From contig BLAL01000246.1 in the NCBI GenBank assembly GCA_015698045.1, positions 1,054,001 to 1,118,000 on the forward strand: a stretch of DNA of 64,000 nt, in the 5' to 3' direction. Made by a program: the position numbers and the translations under genes. This DNA comes from Rhizophagus clarus (Eukaryota; Glomeromycota; Glomeromycetes; Glomerales; Glomeraceae). This document shows positions 10,245 to 19,471 of this stretch, piece by piece; the first letter of the stretch is position 1, and every line of letters starts with the position of its first letter. The notes beneath the pieces were generated by a model. That model searched no databases, was not told the origin of the DNA, and saw nothing but the letters and a program-made list of their open reading frames with translations.

Positions 10245-10660
10245 AACAAAAAAAATGGGCATATAGACGGTGCTAATCAATGATAGGAAAAGATCGGCCA
10301 GACACAGTTTCCCTACCAGTCAGACGACTATAATTTACAAGGCTTCAAGTATTCGAGTCTGTATCACCTGTGGGATCTATAAATTTTAGAATATAATTAA
10401 AGTAATATATAAATCAAAAATAGTTCCTCTATATAGGAAAATGTATTATATTAGCTTTTTTCAATAAAATAATAATATATTATCCACCCATGAAATGTAC
10501 CACCTGCAGGAAGGGATAAAATATTACGATCTCCCTATTCTAGATTAACTCCCGAATAATGTAATGCTAATCTTACTAAAATAGCAATATACCAATCTGT
10601 ATTACCTGCATTATTACAAAACATAAATATACGCGTCTCTTACCAAAAAACAAACTCTAG
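10245..10660. other. Intergenic, second CACCTG block
   Basis: No coding frame. It contains three more T-R-TAYYACCTG motifs (10360, 10496 and 10598 regions), the 10491-10590 copy of the shared block, and AT-rich spacer. Confidence 0.45.
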
Positions 10661-10668
10661 CGCGTTTC

Positions 10669-10684
10669 TTCTTATTTATAAAAG
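10669..10684 (+). promoter_or_regulatory. TATA-box-like promoter element before SAM-domain gene
   Basis: TTATTTATAAAAGG lies about 80 bp before the ATG at 10761, matching the TATAAAAG consensus. A pyrimidine-rich stretch (TTTTTTTTGGGATTTTCTACTTC) follows before the ATG. Confidence 0.5.
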
Positions 10685-10760
10685 GCCATATATCATAGAG
10701 GGTAAGTTCGTTATACGTATTTTTTTTGGGATTTTCTACTTCTAACAAGCTTAATAAAAC

Positions 10761-11315
10761 ATGTCTACTTCTACAACTTTTTCAAACTGCTCCACGTTGG
10801 CCGAAAACTGGGATACTGAGACCCTCATTAATTTTTTACGTGACCTGAACATAAATCTTGATGAAGACGATTTCAAGATCCTTCGTAAAGAGAAAATAGA
10901 TGGTCAGATCTTCCCAGACATGACCGAAAAAAAGTTTATGAAGGATGGTATGAAACGGGGACCTGTCATGAAGCTTGAAAAACAAGCTAAGATATTTAGA
11001 GAGAAATCAAGAGACTCTGAAAAAGGCAAAATCGAATACTTTTGGCTCTTTCCGTGTGGAGTATGGTCTCTTCAGCATTTCATATCCTGGTCAACTAATA
11101 TGTTTGGGCTTACCGAAAGAAATGAGGCATATACAGTATTTTACAATACCTTATATATTTTCCATGATGATCCGATAGTCTCGCAGGAGATTTACGAAGT
11201 TGTTAAAAATCTCTTACTTAAGAAGAAGGTATGTGTTTCTATTTTGCAGGCCCGAATACTCATTTTTCAGATATGGTATGTTAGGTACAAGAAGCTTTTG
11301 CTTGGGGATATATAA
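10761..11315 (+). CDS. SAM-domain protein (N-terminal part of a probable multi-exon gene)
   Basis: An ATG at 10761 starts MSTSTTFSNC... Residues about 17-80 form a SAM domain: W at the start, ETLINFLRDLNI, then DDFKILRKEKIDGQIFPDMT and a Gly/Pro-Met helix (KRGPVMKLEKQAKIF). SAM-domain proteins with this pattern are numerous in Rhizophagus and mediate protein-protein contacts. After residue 155 a GTATGT donor at 11229 and TTTTCAG at 11272 suggest an intron, so the last 30 residues written in this frame may not be real. The gene probably continues into the frame at 11605-12315. Confidence 0.6.
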   Translation: MSTSTTFSNCSTLAENWDTETLINFLRDLNINLDEDDFKILRKEKIDGQIFPDMTEKKFMKDGMKRGPVMKLEKQAKIFREKSRDSEKGKIEYFWLFPCGVWSLQHFISWSTNMFGLTERNEAYTVFYNTLYIFHDDPIVSQEIYEVVKNLLLKKKVCVSILQARILIFQIWYVRYKKLLLGDI

Positions 11316-11604
11316 GCCCTCGGTTATTGCAGTGTTTTAGCATATTCATTCTGTTAGATATTGTGAGATTATTTGGCGATACTTTTTATTAAAGGTCTAC
11401 TGTTTCTGGAGGAGGATTCGGTTATGTACCTTCCTTTTGATAAAAGTATACTGAGTAATATTCCGTGTTTGGGCAGATGGGTTCATATAGGAGCATCCCA
11501 TATGGTCGTTACTTCTAGTATCACCATTCTAAAAAATATTATTTTTTTATTTCATTATCCCCCAATGATGATACTTATTACTGAGGGGGTTTACTTTTAT
11601 ATAG

Positions 11605-12315
11605 GTTAGTGGAAAAAAAGGTCGCAATCCTTTAGCTGATACTTCTAACTTGCAAGAAGAGATAATAGAGAAGCCGGTCTCCTCAAAGTCAGATTCATTA
11701 GTTTCTTCCATCCCTATCGCTAAAAAACGAAGTATTAGCAAAGTTTTGAATGCTTCTGCAGATATCCCATTACGGGATGATAAATCTATAGACATTTTGG
11801 AGATTTTAAAGACCGCAGTACGTGATTTCGACCAAGGTATAATAGCACTAAGATCCTCCCGCTCATACAAAAGCTCCAATCATTTGTATGTAAATTCTGA
11901 ACATTATATCAAAGTTCCAAGAGAAAGTACATACGATGCAGAGATGTACCGGGTTCTAGTGAATTGGTTAAGAAAAATCCATGGATATGAGATCACTGGT
12001 CAGTGGCACTTCGAACAAGTTTGTGATGATGGGGACTACCATCACCTCTATTGCGACCTAACCATAAAGAAGCCCGAAAATCCCCATCTGGAAGCTCTTC
12101 TCGAACTGTTAGCGATGGCTTCAATTTCAAAATTGGATGGGCATTTTGAGAAAGTGTTTAAGTATGAAGAGCAACTCCATTCCCGAGAGATCTGGATTGT
12201 ACACTTCTCCCGTGAAGATTATGTTGTAACTAATTTGTATTGGCCATCTGAGAAGCTCCAAGAGAAGGGATTAAATGTCGTCCATTTTTGGCATGACAGG
12301 GACTTAAAAATGTGA
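11605..12315 (+). CDS. PD-(D/E)XK-like domain protein, likely 3' exon of the SAM gene
   Basis: Coding sense resumes after an AG at about 11606-11607 with GKKGRNPLADTSN and stays open to 12315. The second half (residues about 100-220) reads EMYRVLVNWLRKIHGYEITGQ..., HLYCDLTIKKPE, LEALLELLAMASIS and IWIVHFSREDY, ending in VVHFWHDRDL. The order of a helix, a strand with Asp, a strand with hydrophobic-Lys-Lys and Glu-helix resembles PD-(D/E)XK nuclease-like domains. No ATG lies at the beginning, so it needs an upstream exon; the SAM frame 290 bp away is the obvious candidate. Nuclease activity is inferred only from pattern. Confidence 0.5.
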   Translation, partial: VSGKKGRNPLADTSNLQEEIIEKPVSSKSDSLVSSIPIAKKRSISKVLNASADIPLRDDKSIDILEILKTAVRDFDQGIIALRSSRSYKSSNHLYVNSEHYIKVPRESTYDAEMYRVLVNWLRKIHGYEITGQWHFEQVCDDGDYHHLYCDLTIKKPENPHLEALLELLAMASISKLDGHFEKVFKYEEQLHSREIWIVHFSREDYVVTNLYWPSEKLQEKGLNVVHFWHDRDLKM

Positions 12316-12541
12316 GAATGAGTGCCAGATTTCGGGATACCACTGACCAGTATTGCGAAATTATAGATGAGATAATTCTTTAGCATCTTCGTCCATAGAT
12401 GTACTATTATATAATAAAGCTGACCCTGGTGGTCTATTTTACAAATATACTTCTTGGCAAATTTGCGGGACTGCGCGGTCTCGGAAAACACGTGATTTTT
12501 TACTTTTGAATATTGACATACTAATACTACATTACGCTAAC

Positions 12542-12769
12542 ATGCTACCTGAAATAGATAAGACCGAATTATTAAGCAATTCTATTGCCAGGTTATCGGC
12601 TGAGAATGATATAATTAAGGCTGAGAACAATAAAATTAAGGCTGAGAATGATAAAATTAGAGCTGAGAATACTAAGCTTAAGGCCAGAATTGCGAAATTG
12701 GAAGATAAACAAACACAGAATGAACTAATAAAAAATTTGCTATCAGTATCACAAAAATTACTTACCTGA
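12542..12769 (+). CDS. Short Lys/Glu coiled-coil protein (75 aa)
   Basis: The ATG at 12542 starts MLPEIDKTELL. The body is a heptad-like tandem repeat: I-K-A-E-N-D/N-K repeated four times, encoded by direct repeats of AAGGCTGAGAATGATAAAATT-type units. It resembles the coiled-coil half of the broken gene at 1656-2111, so it may be that gene's truncated relative. The frame ends at a TGA just after LLTVSQKLL-like sequence. A role cannot be assigned. Confidence 0.45.
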   Translation: MLPEIDKTELLSNSIARLSAENDIIKAENNKIKAENDKIRAENTKLKARIAKLEDKQTQNELIKNLLSVSQKLLT

Positions 12770-12924
12770 CTCGTGACTAGGCTGGTGACCATCCTTCAGG
12801 AGTCTAACCAATCTCCTATCAGATGTGACGCAATTCGTGATATAGGTGCGTAAATCTATAGTGCTATATGCTATAGGTGAATTTTGCGTGCAAACTTTTT
12901 TTGCGCAAAACTATATCTAATAAA

Positions 12925-13470
12925 ATGTTCCATTTCAACTATAAGCATATTATTGATAGACTACCTGAAAGTCTTGTCAAGAGAGCATATCAAGGTCTTT
13001 TAAACCACTCTAAAAATCCTATTCCATTAGAAATGATTTCTGGGAAGTCTGGTCGAATTGAGTTATATCTAAGGCATAAATTAGAAGTTTATGAGAATTC
13101 GTTAAATAGGAAACGTAAAAATATGGCTCAGGAAAAAGTATTGCGCCCTCGAAGCTGGCCAGAATGTAATGTATTTCCAGCATCACCAGCTATATACGTT
13201 ACAGATAATGGGACCCAAAGCATTAATATCACTTGTGATCATGAAGAAGAGAATAATCGTTGGGTTATGAACGAACTTAAAGTGTTCCGCCAGCATCTCC
13301 TTGATTATAATAAAAGAACTTTCGAAAAATTCATGCAAGACATAGAAAGGAAATATAGAGAGCGGGTTACTGCAAATAAAAGATTACGATGCGAAATTGA
13401 GGATCTGAAGATGCAGTTGCTGGAGGCGGAAAGAGAGCTGGCATCTATGAAGTCAGATTCTATTCATTAG
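12925..13470 (+). CDS. Coiled-coil protein, 181 aa, unrecognised
   Basis: The ATG at 12925 (MFHFNYKHIIDRLPESL) opens 181 codons ending with TAG. An in-frame extension upstream lacks an ATG. The N-terminal half is mixed (SGRIELYLRHKLEVYENS, RPRSWPECNVFPASPAIYV), and the last 80 residues form a strong coiled coil (RYRERV-like, IEDLKMQLLEAERELASMKS). The frame at 13590 begins 120 bp downstream in the same orientation and shares the motif RLRC. Likely a structural or scaffold protein of the element, by context only. Confidence 0.55.
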   Translation: MFHFNYKHIIDRLPESLVKRAYQGLLNHSKNPIPLEMISGKSGRIELYLRHKLEVYENSLNRKRKNMAQEKVLRPRSWPECNVFPASPAIYVTDNGTQSINITCDHEEENNRWVMNELKVFRQHLLDYNKRTFEKFMQDIERKYRERVTANKRLRCEIEDLKMQLLEAERELASMKSDSIH

Positions 13471-13536
13471 CCAGAATACTTTTTTCCTTGTACTTCTGCA
13501 AAGTAAGATACTGGTCAAGATCATGCGCTTTTTGAG

Positions 13537-13548
13537 GATCTATATAAA
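13537..13548 (+). promoter_or_regulatory. TATA-like element before the long gag-like frame
   Basis: TCTATATAAATC lies about 50 bp before the ATG at 13590, followed by a CT-rich stretch, a typical fungal start context. No second TATA occurs in the downstream frame, consistent with one transcript. Confidence 0.45.
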
Positions 13549-13589
13549 TCAAAGGTTCTCCCATTCTCTTTTATAATCACAAAAAAAGA

Positions 13590-16500
13590 ATGTCATTTCA
13601 CAGACCTCATCCAAGACAGAGAAGAACATGTGAAGAACATAAAGCTGAGCTGAAAGAGGAGAACTATCATCTTCGTAGTGAATTGCAAACAGAAGTGGAT
13701 ATTAATCGCCAGAATGAAAGACGAATTAATCAACTGGAGCGAGATTATTCCCAGTGTGAGCAAGAAATCCAAAATCTCAATAGGGAGATAGAGCGCCTTG
13801 AAAATGCTTCGGAAGAAGAGATAGTGGAGTTGAAATCTGAAGTCTCTAGCCTAAAAAGTCAGCTATATCAAGCTAAGAAGGATGTGCGAGATAAGGAAAA
13901 ATACATATCTGATTTGGAAAAGCGGTTGGTAGAATCTGAAGTGCAAGTTGATAGATTACGATGCCAGATTAGAGCCATCTCATCACGAAAAAATACGCCT
14001 GAACGAGGGAATTCTCCAGACTTGTATAATCCTAATATTAACTTAGAAATGGCTACCATTACAGAGCTTGCAAATGCTATAGATGGATTTCTAGATAATA
14101 CGGCAGATAGGGTAATCATGTCAGATTAAATAAAAAGAGCTACAAGGCAGATTCGTCAAAAAGAGAACAATTTGCATCAGGATTTAATCCGGGAGCAAAG
14201 AAGGCGATATAATGCTGAGGCTGAGCGTGATAATGAAATTATACGAAGGCAAAATGCTGAAGGGATGGAACAAATGGTTATTGCCGACCTTCAACAGTTG
14301 CGAACTAATGGCCGAAATCAGGTTAATAGAATGTTAGATAGGATAGGAAGAAAGCAAACTCGTATAGGTGTACTGGTACAAGAAAAATTTGCCTTGCAAT
14401 TACTGTATCAGCGAAATGCCTACCACCTACAGCGATGTAGAGGAGATATAGGTTTATTAGAGTATAATCGAGACAGACTCTATGAACGATATGAGAAATG
14501 GAAAACTAAAACTCAAGTAGAGCGTCAAAATATTTTAATTTTGCAAGCACAAATTTTGGTGCTACAGAATAACCCACCAAATCAAATAAACATGGCTTTA
14601 CCAGCAGGGTTGCAGATGCCTGAATTATCTAGCTTTGAACAAGATCATGAAAAGTATGTAGATGATTTTATAGCATATATCAATTATGGGGGTATAAATG
14701 ATGAAGTAAGAATTCGCAATATACTGGACCGATCTGTAAAAGGAGAAGTACGAGAATGGTATCGTAAAGAGTTTGATAACAAAAACTGGGAATTACAGAA
14801 TGTCTTAGATAATTCTGCTATAGGTGCCACTATAGCTCATATCTGTGGTGCCAATGCGGGGGCTATAACAGGAGCAGTTAACTCTTTTCCAAATGTTCCA
14901 CTAGGTCTTGCAGGTGCAGACATTATCCCAGCCCGAAATGTTGCTGAAGATTGGACAATAGCTGGAGGACGACCAACTAATGCAGTACCAGTTGCACTAA
15001 ATGCTGGAGGAGGTATTCCTATTATTCTTGCGGGAATCTGATCTGGGCAAAGTTTACATCGAATTAAAAAACACTTTCCATCCGCTATTAAGTTTTTAAG
15101 AATGCTTGAAATTGGAACATTAAAACAAGGAACACATGAAAGTGTAGCATCTTTTTGGGCGAAAATTCAAAAGTATGGAGATCAACTGGGTTATACTTCC
15201 GAACAAAAGAAAACAAGTTTTATCTCTGGAGTAAGACAAGATATATTAAATGACATTATTATGATTGGTTGACACAAGCCTATTAATGATATTCTTGATA
15301 ATTTGGAAGAAATAGAATTACGTAGTGGGATATTAGGACCACCGCCATCATATCTTAGTTATACACCAGCCCCTTCTGCTATTCCCAATATTGCACCTCA
15401 ACAGCAAGGGATTTCCTTAGCAGATATACAAAAAATAATTCAAGAAGCACAGGCACAGCAAAAAACTAAAAACCAGGCATTAGTAAAGAAAATTACTGAA
15501 TTAGAATCTCAAATGACACAACAACAAGCACAAGTATCTATCCCACAAACTGTTGAACCGGTTAGACAGCCGAAAGGTCCACCATCTTCATTGAAAACAG
15601 AGGAAGGTCTCAAGAATTATTATGTAGCTGAATACTTAAAAGAAGTAGGTCTACTTAATAAGGAAGATTTAGACTCAGATTATCCTGTAAAGCCTTTTCA
15701 AAGACCTCGTCCACAGCGAAGCAATGTCTCTGCTAGAATTGATAGAGTAGAGGAGGGGATAAATGAAACTCGTAAATCTGTAAATCAGTTAACTGAAGAA
15801 TTTCAGAAACTGAATATACGTAAACCAGTAGCACGATCCAATTTTAATCGGTCTTACTTTACACCTATTAAGCCTATAAATCCTCAATATGCGTCTCCAG
15901 ATTCAAATGATGATGAAGACAATAATTGGTAGACTGGGTACGAGCCCGAAGACACAAAGTATGAAGCGTCAGAAAAAAAACAGGTACCAGTAAATGAGCC
16001 TCTGCCTTTAGCGCCTCCGGCAAAGTCCAGCCAGCCTGAAACATATGATGAGCTACTACCAAAGCTTTCACCAGCAATGCGGAAAATGTGTCTATCTCGA
16101 AAGGCTCAAGAGGAGCAGTCAAAAAAAGATGAGTGATTTTCGTCCCTTCAATACTTGAATGCTAGTATAAATGACTTATCAATCTCTAAATCTTTTTTAG
16201 ATAACGCAAGTGAATTTGATGGATTTAATTTAGCTACTGCTGAAGCGCTTGGATGGAAAGTTGACAAGCCTTCCAAATTCCTTGTAAAAGGTAATTCTGA
16301 TTATATCTCTGAAGCGCTAGGATGGTATACGGATGTAGCCATTACTCTAAGGGATGAGAAAGGCAAACCAATTGTCACTATTATTGGAAATTATGCTTGT
16401 ATAGACAATGGTGAACCCAAGCCAATGCTATGGTTGGGGGCGACAGGAATTCGAAAAGTCAAAGGTATTTCTGATCCAACTAATAATCGATTTCACATAG

Positions 16501-16640
16501 AGAACCATGGAAAGACATACACTATCCCAACCTTTAGCAAGGCTCCAGTAGTCAAGGATCCGCCAAAAGAAGATCAGGACCAAGTATCCACTGATTCCTC
16601 TAGTCCAAATAGTGAGGAGGACTTAAAAAAAAGTATGTAA
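13590..16640 (+). pseudogene. Long coiled-coil / gag-like / retropepsin-like frame with five internal stops
   Basis: One reading frame from the ATG at 13590 runs 3,051 bases to TAA at 16638. It contains five stops and no frameshift: TAA 14127, TGA 15039, TGA 15270, TAG 15930, TGA 16134. Parts in order: a long coiled coil (13590-14580); a Gly/Ala-rich hinge; a gag/capsid-like region at about 15060-15330 (FLRMLEIGTLKQG, ESVASFWAKIQKYGDQLGY, FISGVRQDI), with the spacing of Ty3-type gag; a Gln/Pro-rich linker with SQMTQQQAQ; a polar stretch; and a retropepsin-like domain at 16155-16560, where LDNASE stands in place of D-T/S-G and PMLWLGATGIRK in place of the second conserved segment. Because the stop spacing follows frame and indels are absent, decay by point substitution is likely. 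It could alternatively be several short proteins. A gag-protease in a block with a Polinton integrase is unusual. Confidence 0.7.
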
Positions 16641-16724
16641 AGCTTGAAGAACGTCTTGCAAAAGCTGAAGAGTGGCTTGGTAAAGCAATAAGTGCTATAA
16701 AAATACTTGCCGAAAAGAAGTAAG

Positions 16725-17189
16725 TTAATTAATATCATCCATTTGTTTTAATACCTCTTCGAGTTCAGATCCCATTTTAGATATAATATCAGTATTATCA
16801 GTGGTATTTGCACTGCGCTGTGAAAGCACCTCTGTCTCTGTCTCAGTAGATGCTACACTTATTTTACCTGTTTTCTTTTTTCGGCTATTTTTCTTCAGTG
16901 GTAAGGCAGGTGGAGAGGAAATAGCAGGAGGTGGGTCGTAGTTTACTACAGATAAACACCCACCCGCATATGTAGTATTAGAAATATCAGCTATCGGTTG
17001 ATTCCAGGCAATTCTATTAGCTTCTTCGCCTCTCCAAATCTGATATATGCGCTTCATTGATGTGTTATATTTGGCCATCAATTCATCTAAAACTTTCTTT
17101 CTCGGCCTTTCATTTTTACATTGCATAATAAAATCGTAATCAGTCTGTGAAAATAAAGGCGCATTACAGTTCATGCGTTGTCTAACCAT
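16725..17189 (-). CDS. Small helix-turn-helix protein (about 154 aa)
   Basis: Reading minus from the ATG at 17189 gives MVRQRMNCNAPLFSQTDYDF. Residues about 10-55 look like a helix-turn-helix: FSQTDYDFIMQCK, ERPRKKVLDELMAKYNTSMK, RIYQIWRGE. The rest is a Pro-rich and Lys-rich stretch (LPLKKNSRKKKTGK), then an acidic C-terminal coiled tail (MGSELEEVLKQMDD). The layout suits a DNA-binding regulator of the element. Its 3' end sits 84 bp beyond the 3' end of the gag-like frame, so the two are convergent. Confidence 0.6.
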   Translation of the reverse strand: MVRQRMNCNAPLFSQTDYDFIMQCKNERPRKKVLDELMAKYNTSMKRIYQIWRGEEANRIAWNQPIADISNTTYAGGCLSVVNYDPPPAISSPPALPLKKNSRKKKTGKISVASTETETEVLSQRSANTTDNTDIISKMGSELEEVLKQMDDIN

Positions 17190-17199
17190 AATCACGATG

Positions 17200-17450
17200 G
17201 TATATTTTTTTAGATAAAATATTTCAAAAATATTAAATAGGATAAATAGAAAAAATCTATTCTTTGGGATAAATATAATAAGCGTAGTCTTTTTGATATT
17301 TAGAAAAAATGTATTATTTCGAAAATAATTTAATGAAATAAATAGGATAAATATATTAATTCGAAAAAATTTATTGGGATAATTGGAATAAATATATTAT
17401 TTAGGAAATGTAGGAAGAGCCTATTATTTCGAAAATATTTTATTTTTTTT
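17200..17450. repeat. AT-rich short-repeat spacer between divergent genes
   Basis: The spacer between the HTH gene (minus) and the 17480 gene (plus) repeats GGATAAATA/ATATATTATTT and TCGAAAA units about six times. It would serve as a shared promoter region for the two divergent genes. Confidence 0.5.
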
Positions 17451-17479
17451 TTCTGACTATATTTGCAGGGTAAAAAACT

Positions 17480-18607
17480 ATGCCTCGGATCTATACCTTG
17501 AATGATGTAGGTAATAGTAATAGCAGTAAACTTGGAAGCCCTCCATCCAATCGATATCCACTGAGCCGATTAGAACTTGAAGAACAGCTAAAAAAAGATC
17601 GCGAAAAGTTTATAAGATCTGCTAAACAGCTTATAGCTAAATATCATGCCTTAGATAAAAAAAATAAGTGTATGCAAAGCGCCTTGAACGCCTCTCATAA
17701 AGAAAATGAGAGTATGCAAAAATCTATGAATCAAATGATCCCTCTAGCTAATCAACTAAATGGTTTGAATAATAAGCTGGTTTCCCAAATTACTTGCGAA
17801 CAAAAGTCTCATGCCGATCTTAATGCCAAGCAGTTAAAAGAAATAGAATCGCTAAAGTCTACAGTCAAATCACTGGAAAGTATAATATCTTCGATGCAAA
17901 AAGCTTCATCTTTGAAGGATTCTGATATCATCTCTCTTGAAACTAAAATAAATGAACTGGAGGCTGAGTTGGAACAAGCTACGCAGAAAGTTTTATTAAA
18001 GGATTCCAATACTAACCAGTTGTGTAGCAATCCCTCTCTTGAGATTAAAGCAAAGGAATTAGAAAATGAACTGGAGAAAGTTACACAAAATTCATCATTT
18101 AAGGATGGGTTAATTTTCTGTCTCAAGTCCAGGGTAAGTAATCTGAAAGATGAACTAGATCAGATTGTTTCGCAACCGCATCAGATAATTCATGATTCAA
18201 AAATAGGTAGTGCAGAAGCGGACCCAGCCTCATCATCTAATGATTATAAGCATGATGAAGTAGTAGAAGAGATATCCCATTTTTCTTCACACTACTCAGA
18301 GCGCGAACCTGATGGAAAAGGAGATTATAGTAGTATTCCAGCCGTACCTGTTATTGCGTTAGGAGGTAATAGTAATACTTTAGTTAATGATCAGAAAACA
18401 ATGCTTATATTCTTCTTTGTTATTCTTACCTTCACAGTAATATTAATTATATGGCATATATACAAACGATTTTTTCATCCAACCAAAAAGAAAGAAATTT
18501 TTTATCCAGACTATAGAAATAAGAGTTATGGGTTTCCAATCCGATACGCAGAAGAACCAAAAGACAGGACTACCCCCTATGAAACTTTACCTTATGGATA
18601 TGGATGA
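17480..18607 (+). CDS. Coiled-coil membrane protein with C-terminal anchor (375 aa)
   Basis: An ATG at 17480 (MPRIYTLNDVG) opens 375 intact codons. Residues about 30-235 are almost entirely coiled coil with an imperfect repeat of about 40 residues (LEAELEQATQKVLLKDS and LENELEKVTQNSSFKDG). A Ser/Glu/Asp-rich linker follows. Residues about 305-325 are one hydrophobic segment (MLIFFFVILTFTVILIIWHI) followed by KRFFHPTKKK and a Tyr/Pro-rich tail. This is a single-pass, tail-positioned anchor with a positive cytosolic side. No signal peptide is present. In a virus-like block this could be a membrane or envelope-associated structural protein. I know no named homologue. It converges on the ATPase with a 27-bp gap. 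Confidence 0.65.
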   Translation: MPRIYTLNDVGNSNSSKLGSPPSNRYPLSRLELEEQLKKDREKFIRSAKQLIAKYHALDKKNKCMQSALNASHKENESMQKSMNQMIPLANQLNGLNNKLVSQITCEQKSHADLNAKQLKEIESLKSTVKSLESIISSMQKASSLKDSDIISLETKINELEAELEQATQKVLLKDSNTNQLCSNPSLEIKAKELENELEKVTQNSSFKDGLIFCLKSRVSNLKDELDQIVSQPHQIIHDSKIGSAEADPASSSNDYKHDEVVEEISHFSSHYSEREPDGKGDYSSIPAVPVIALGGNSNTLVNDQKTMLIFFFVILTFTVILIIWHIYKRFFHPTKKKEIFYPDYRNKSYGFPIRYAEEPKDRTTPYETLPYGYG

Positions 18608-18634
18608 TGCCACAAAGCATGAATCATCCCGAAT

Positions 18635-19426
18635 TCAGACATTTTGCCAGTCCTTTAAAGGTTTGTCCCATCTAAATCTAATTGATAAGGGATCGTCAGG
18701 TGGTCTTCGAATATCAATAACCACGAAATGTTTTTTTATCACATCATAAACTTTTTTTGCTAGAGGCTCATAATCATCATACATATCTTTAAGAATTCGT
18801 TTTATGCTATCTAGTGTTCCACATCCACGATGCAATGAAATATATGTAAAATTTCCACGTATATTCTGATGGATTTCATAAAAACGCTGGGCAATATAAA
18901 TTGAGCTAATTCCTTCATGCCTGCCTGACCTAAAGAAAGGAACAATTTTTAGTTGAGTTGCCAGAGGTTCACCAGCAAGATCATCAAAGACTATAAGAGT
19001 AGATCGGCCAGTTCTTTTGAAAGACGAAATATCAGGTAGTTCTTCAGGCGCAATCAGCTTGAATCACACATTTTCATACCATGGAGCTTGCTTATCCTTG
19101 GCTATAAATTCATAAAAACATTGTACTGTTTCCCATAATTCTTCATCTTGGTGTTGCACGACAACAATTAGATCATCACACGGAATATACCTTTCACCAA
19201 AATTTTTGCTCCCGCCTTTTGGTATTTTATGACCACGTTTTTTACCAGACATCCATGGATATATTTTTAGATATTTGGTTCTTAGAAGCAGATGTACTAC
19301 CATCTTTGTCTTTCCTGACTCAGAGGTGCCCGCAACTTCTAGTCTAAATGGATATTTAGGAGCGAATGGATTCTGTTTTTTCGAAGATACAGTTTCGTCT
19401 AATTTGCATAGCTCGTAATACTCCAT
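18635..19426 (-). pseudogene. A32/FtsK-HerA-like packaging ATPase with one in-frame TGA
   Basis: Minus-strand ATG at 19426 (MEYYELCKLDETVSSKK). The Walker A motif GTSESGKT follows PFRLEVA at about residue 35; a hydrophobic strand plus two Asp (TLIVFDDLAG) is Walker B; IYIAQRFYEI is sensor-like. The order and short length fit the DNA-packaging ATPases of Polintons and large DNA viruses. A TGA at 19064-19066 interrupts the frame between the two motifs; the frame continues unbroken on both sides to a TGA at 18635. So there is one nonsense change and no indel. If the stop is real, the ATPase is inactive unless read through. Its C-terminal part (VVIDIRRPPDDPLSIRFRWD) has a close relative in the fragment at 19472-19624. 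Confidence 0.8.
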
Positions 19427-19471
19427 AGTTTTTGAAAAGCTAGGATTAATTATCAAGAAATATATTTTTTT

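Noticed and set aside
11373-11609. Small plus-strand frame between SAM and nuclease-like parts
   Set aside because: It starts without an ATG in good context, shows no domain, and probably lies in an intron of the SAM gene.
13590-16640. Alternative genetic code or stop reassignment for the element
   Set aside because: Neighbouring genes in the same block use TAA, TAG and TGA as ends, and both TGA and TAA/TAG occur internally. Point decay is simpler, though readthrough stays possible.
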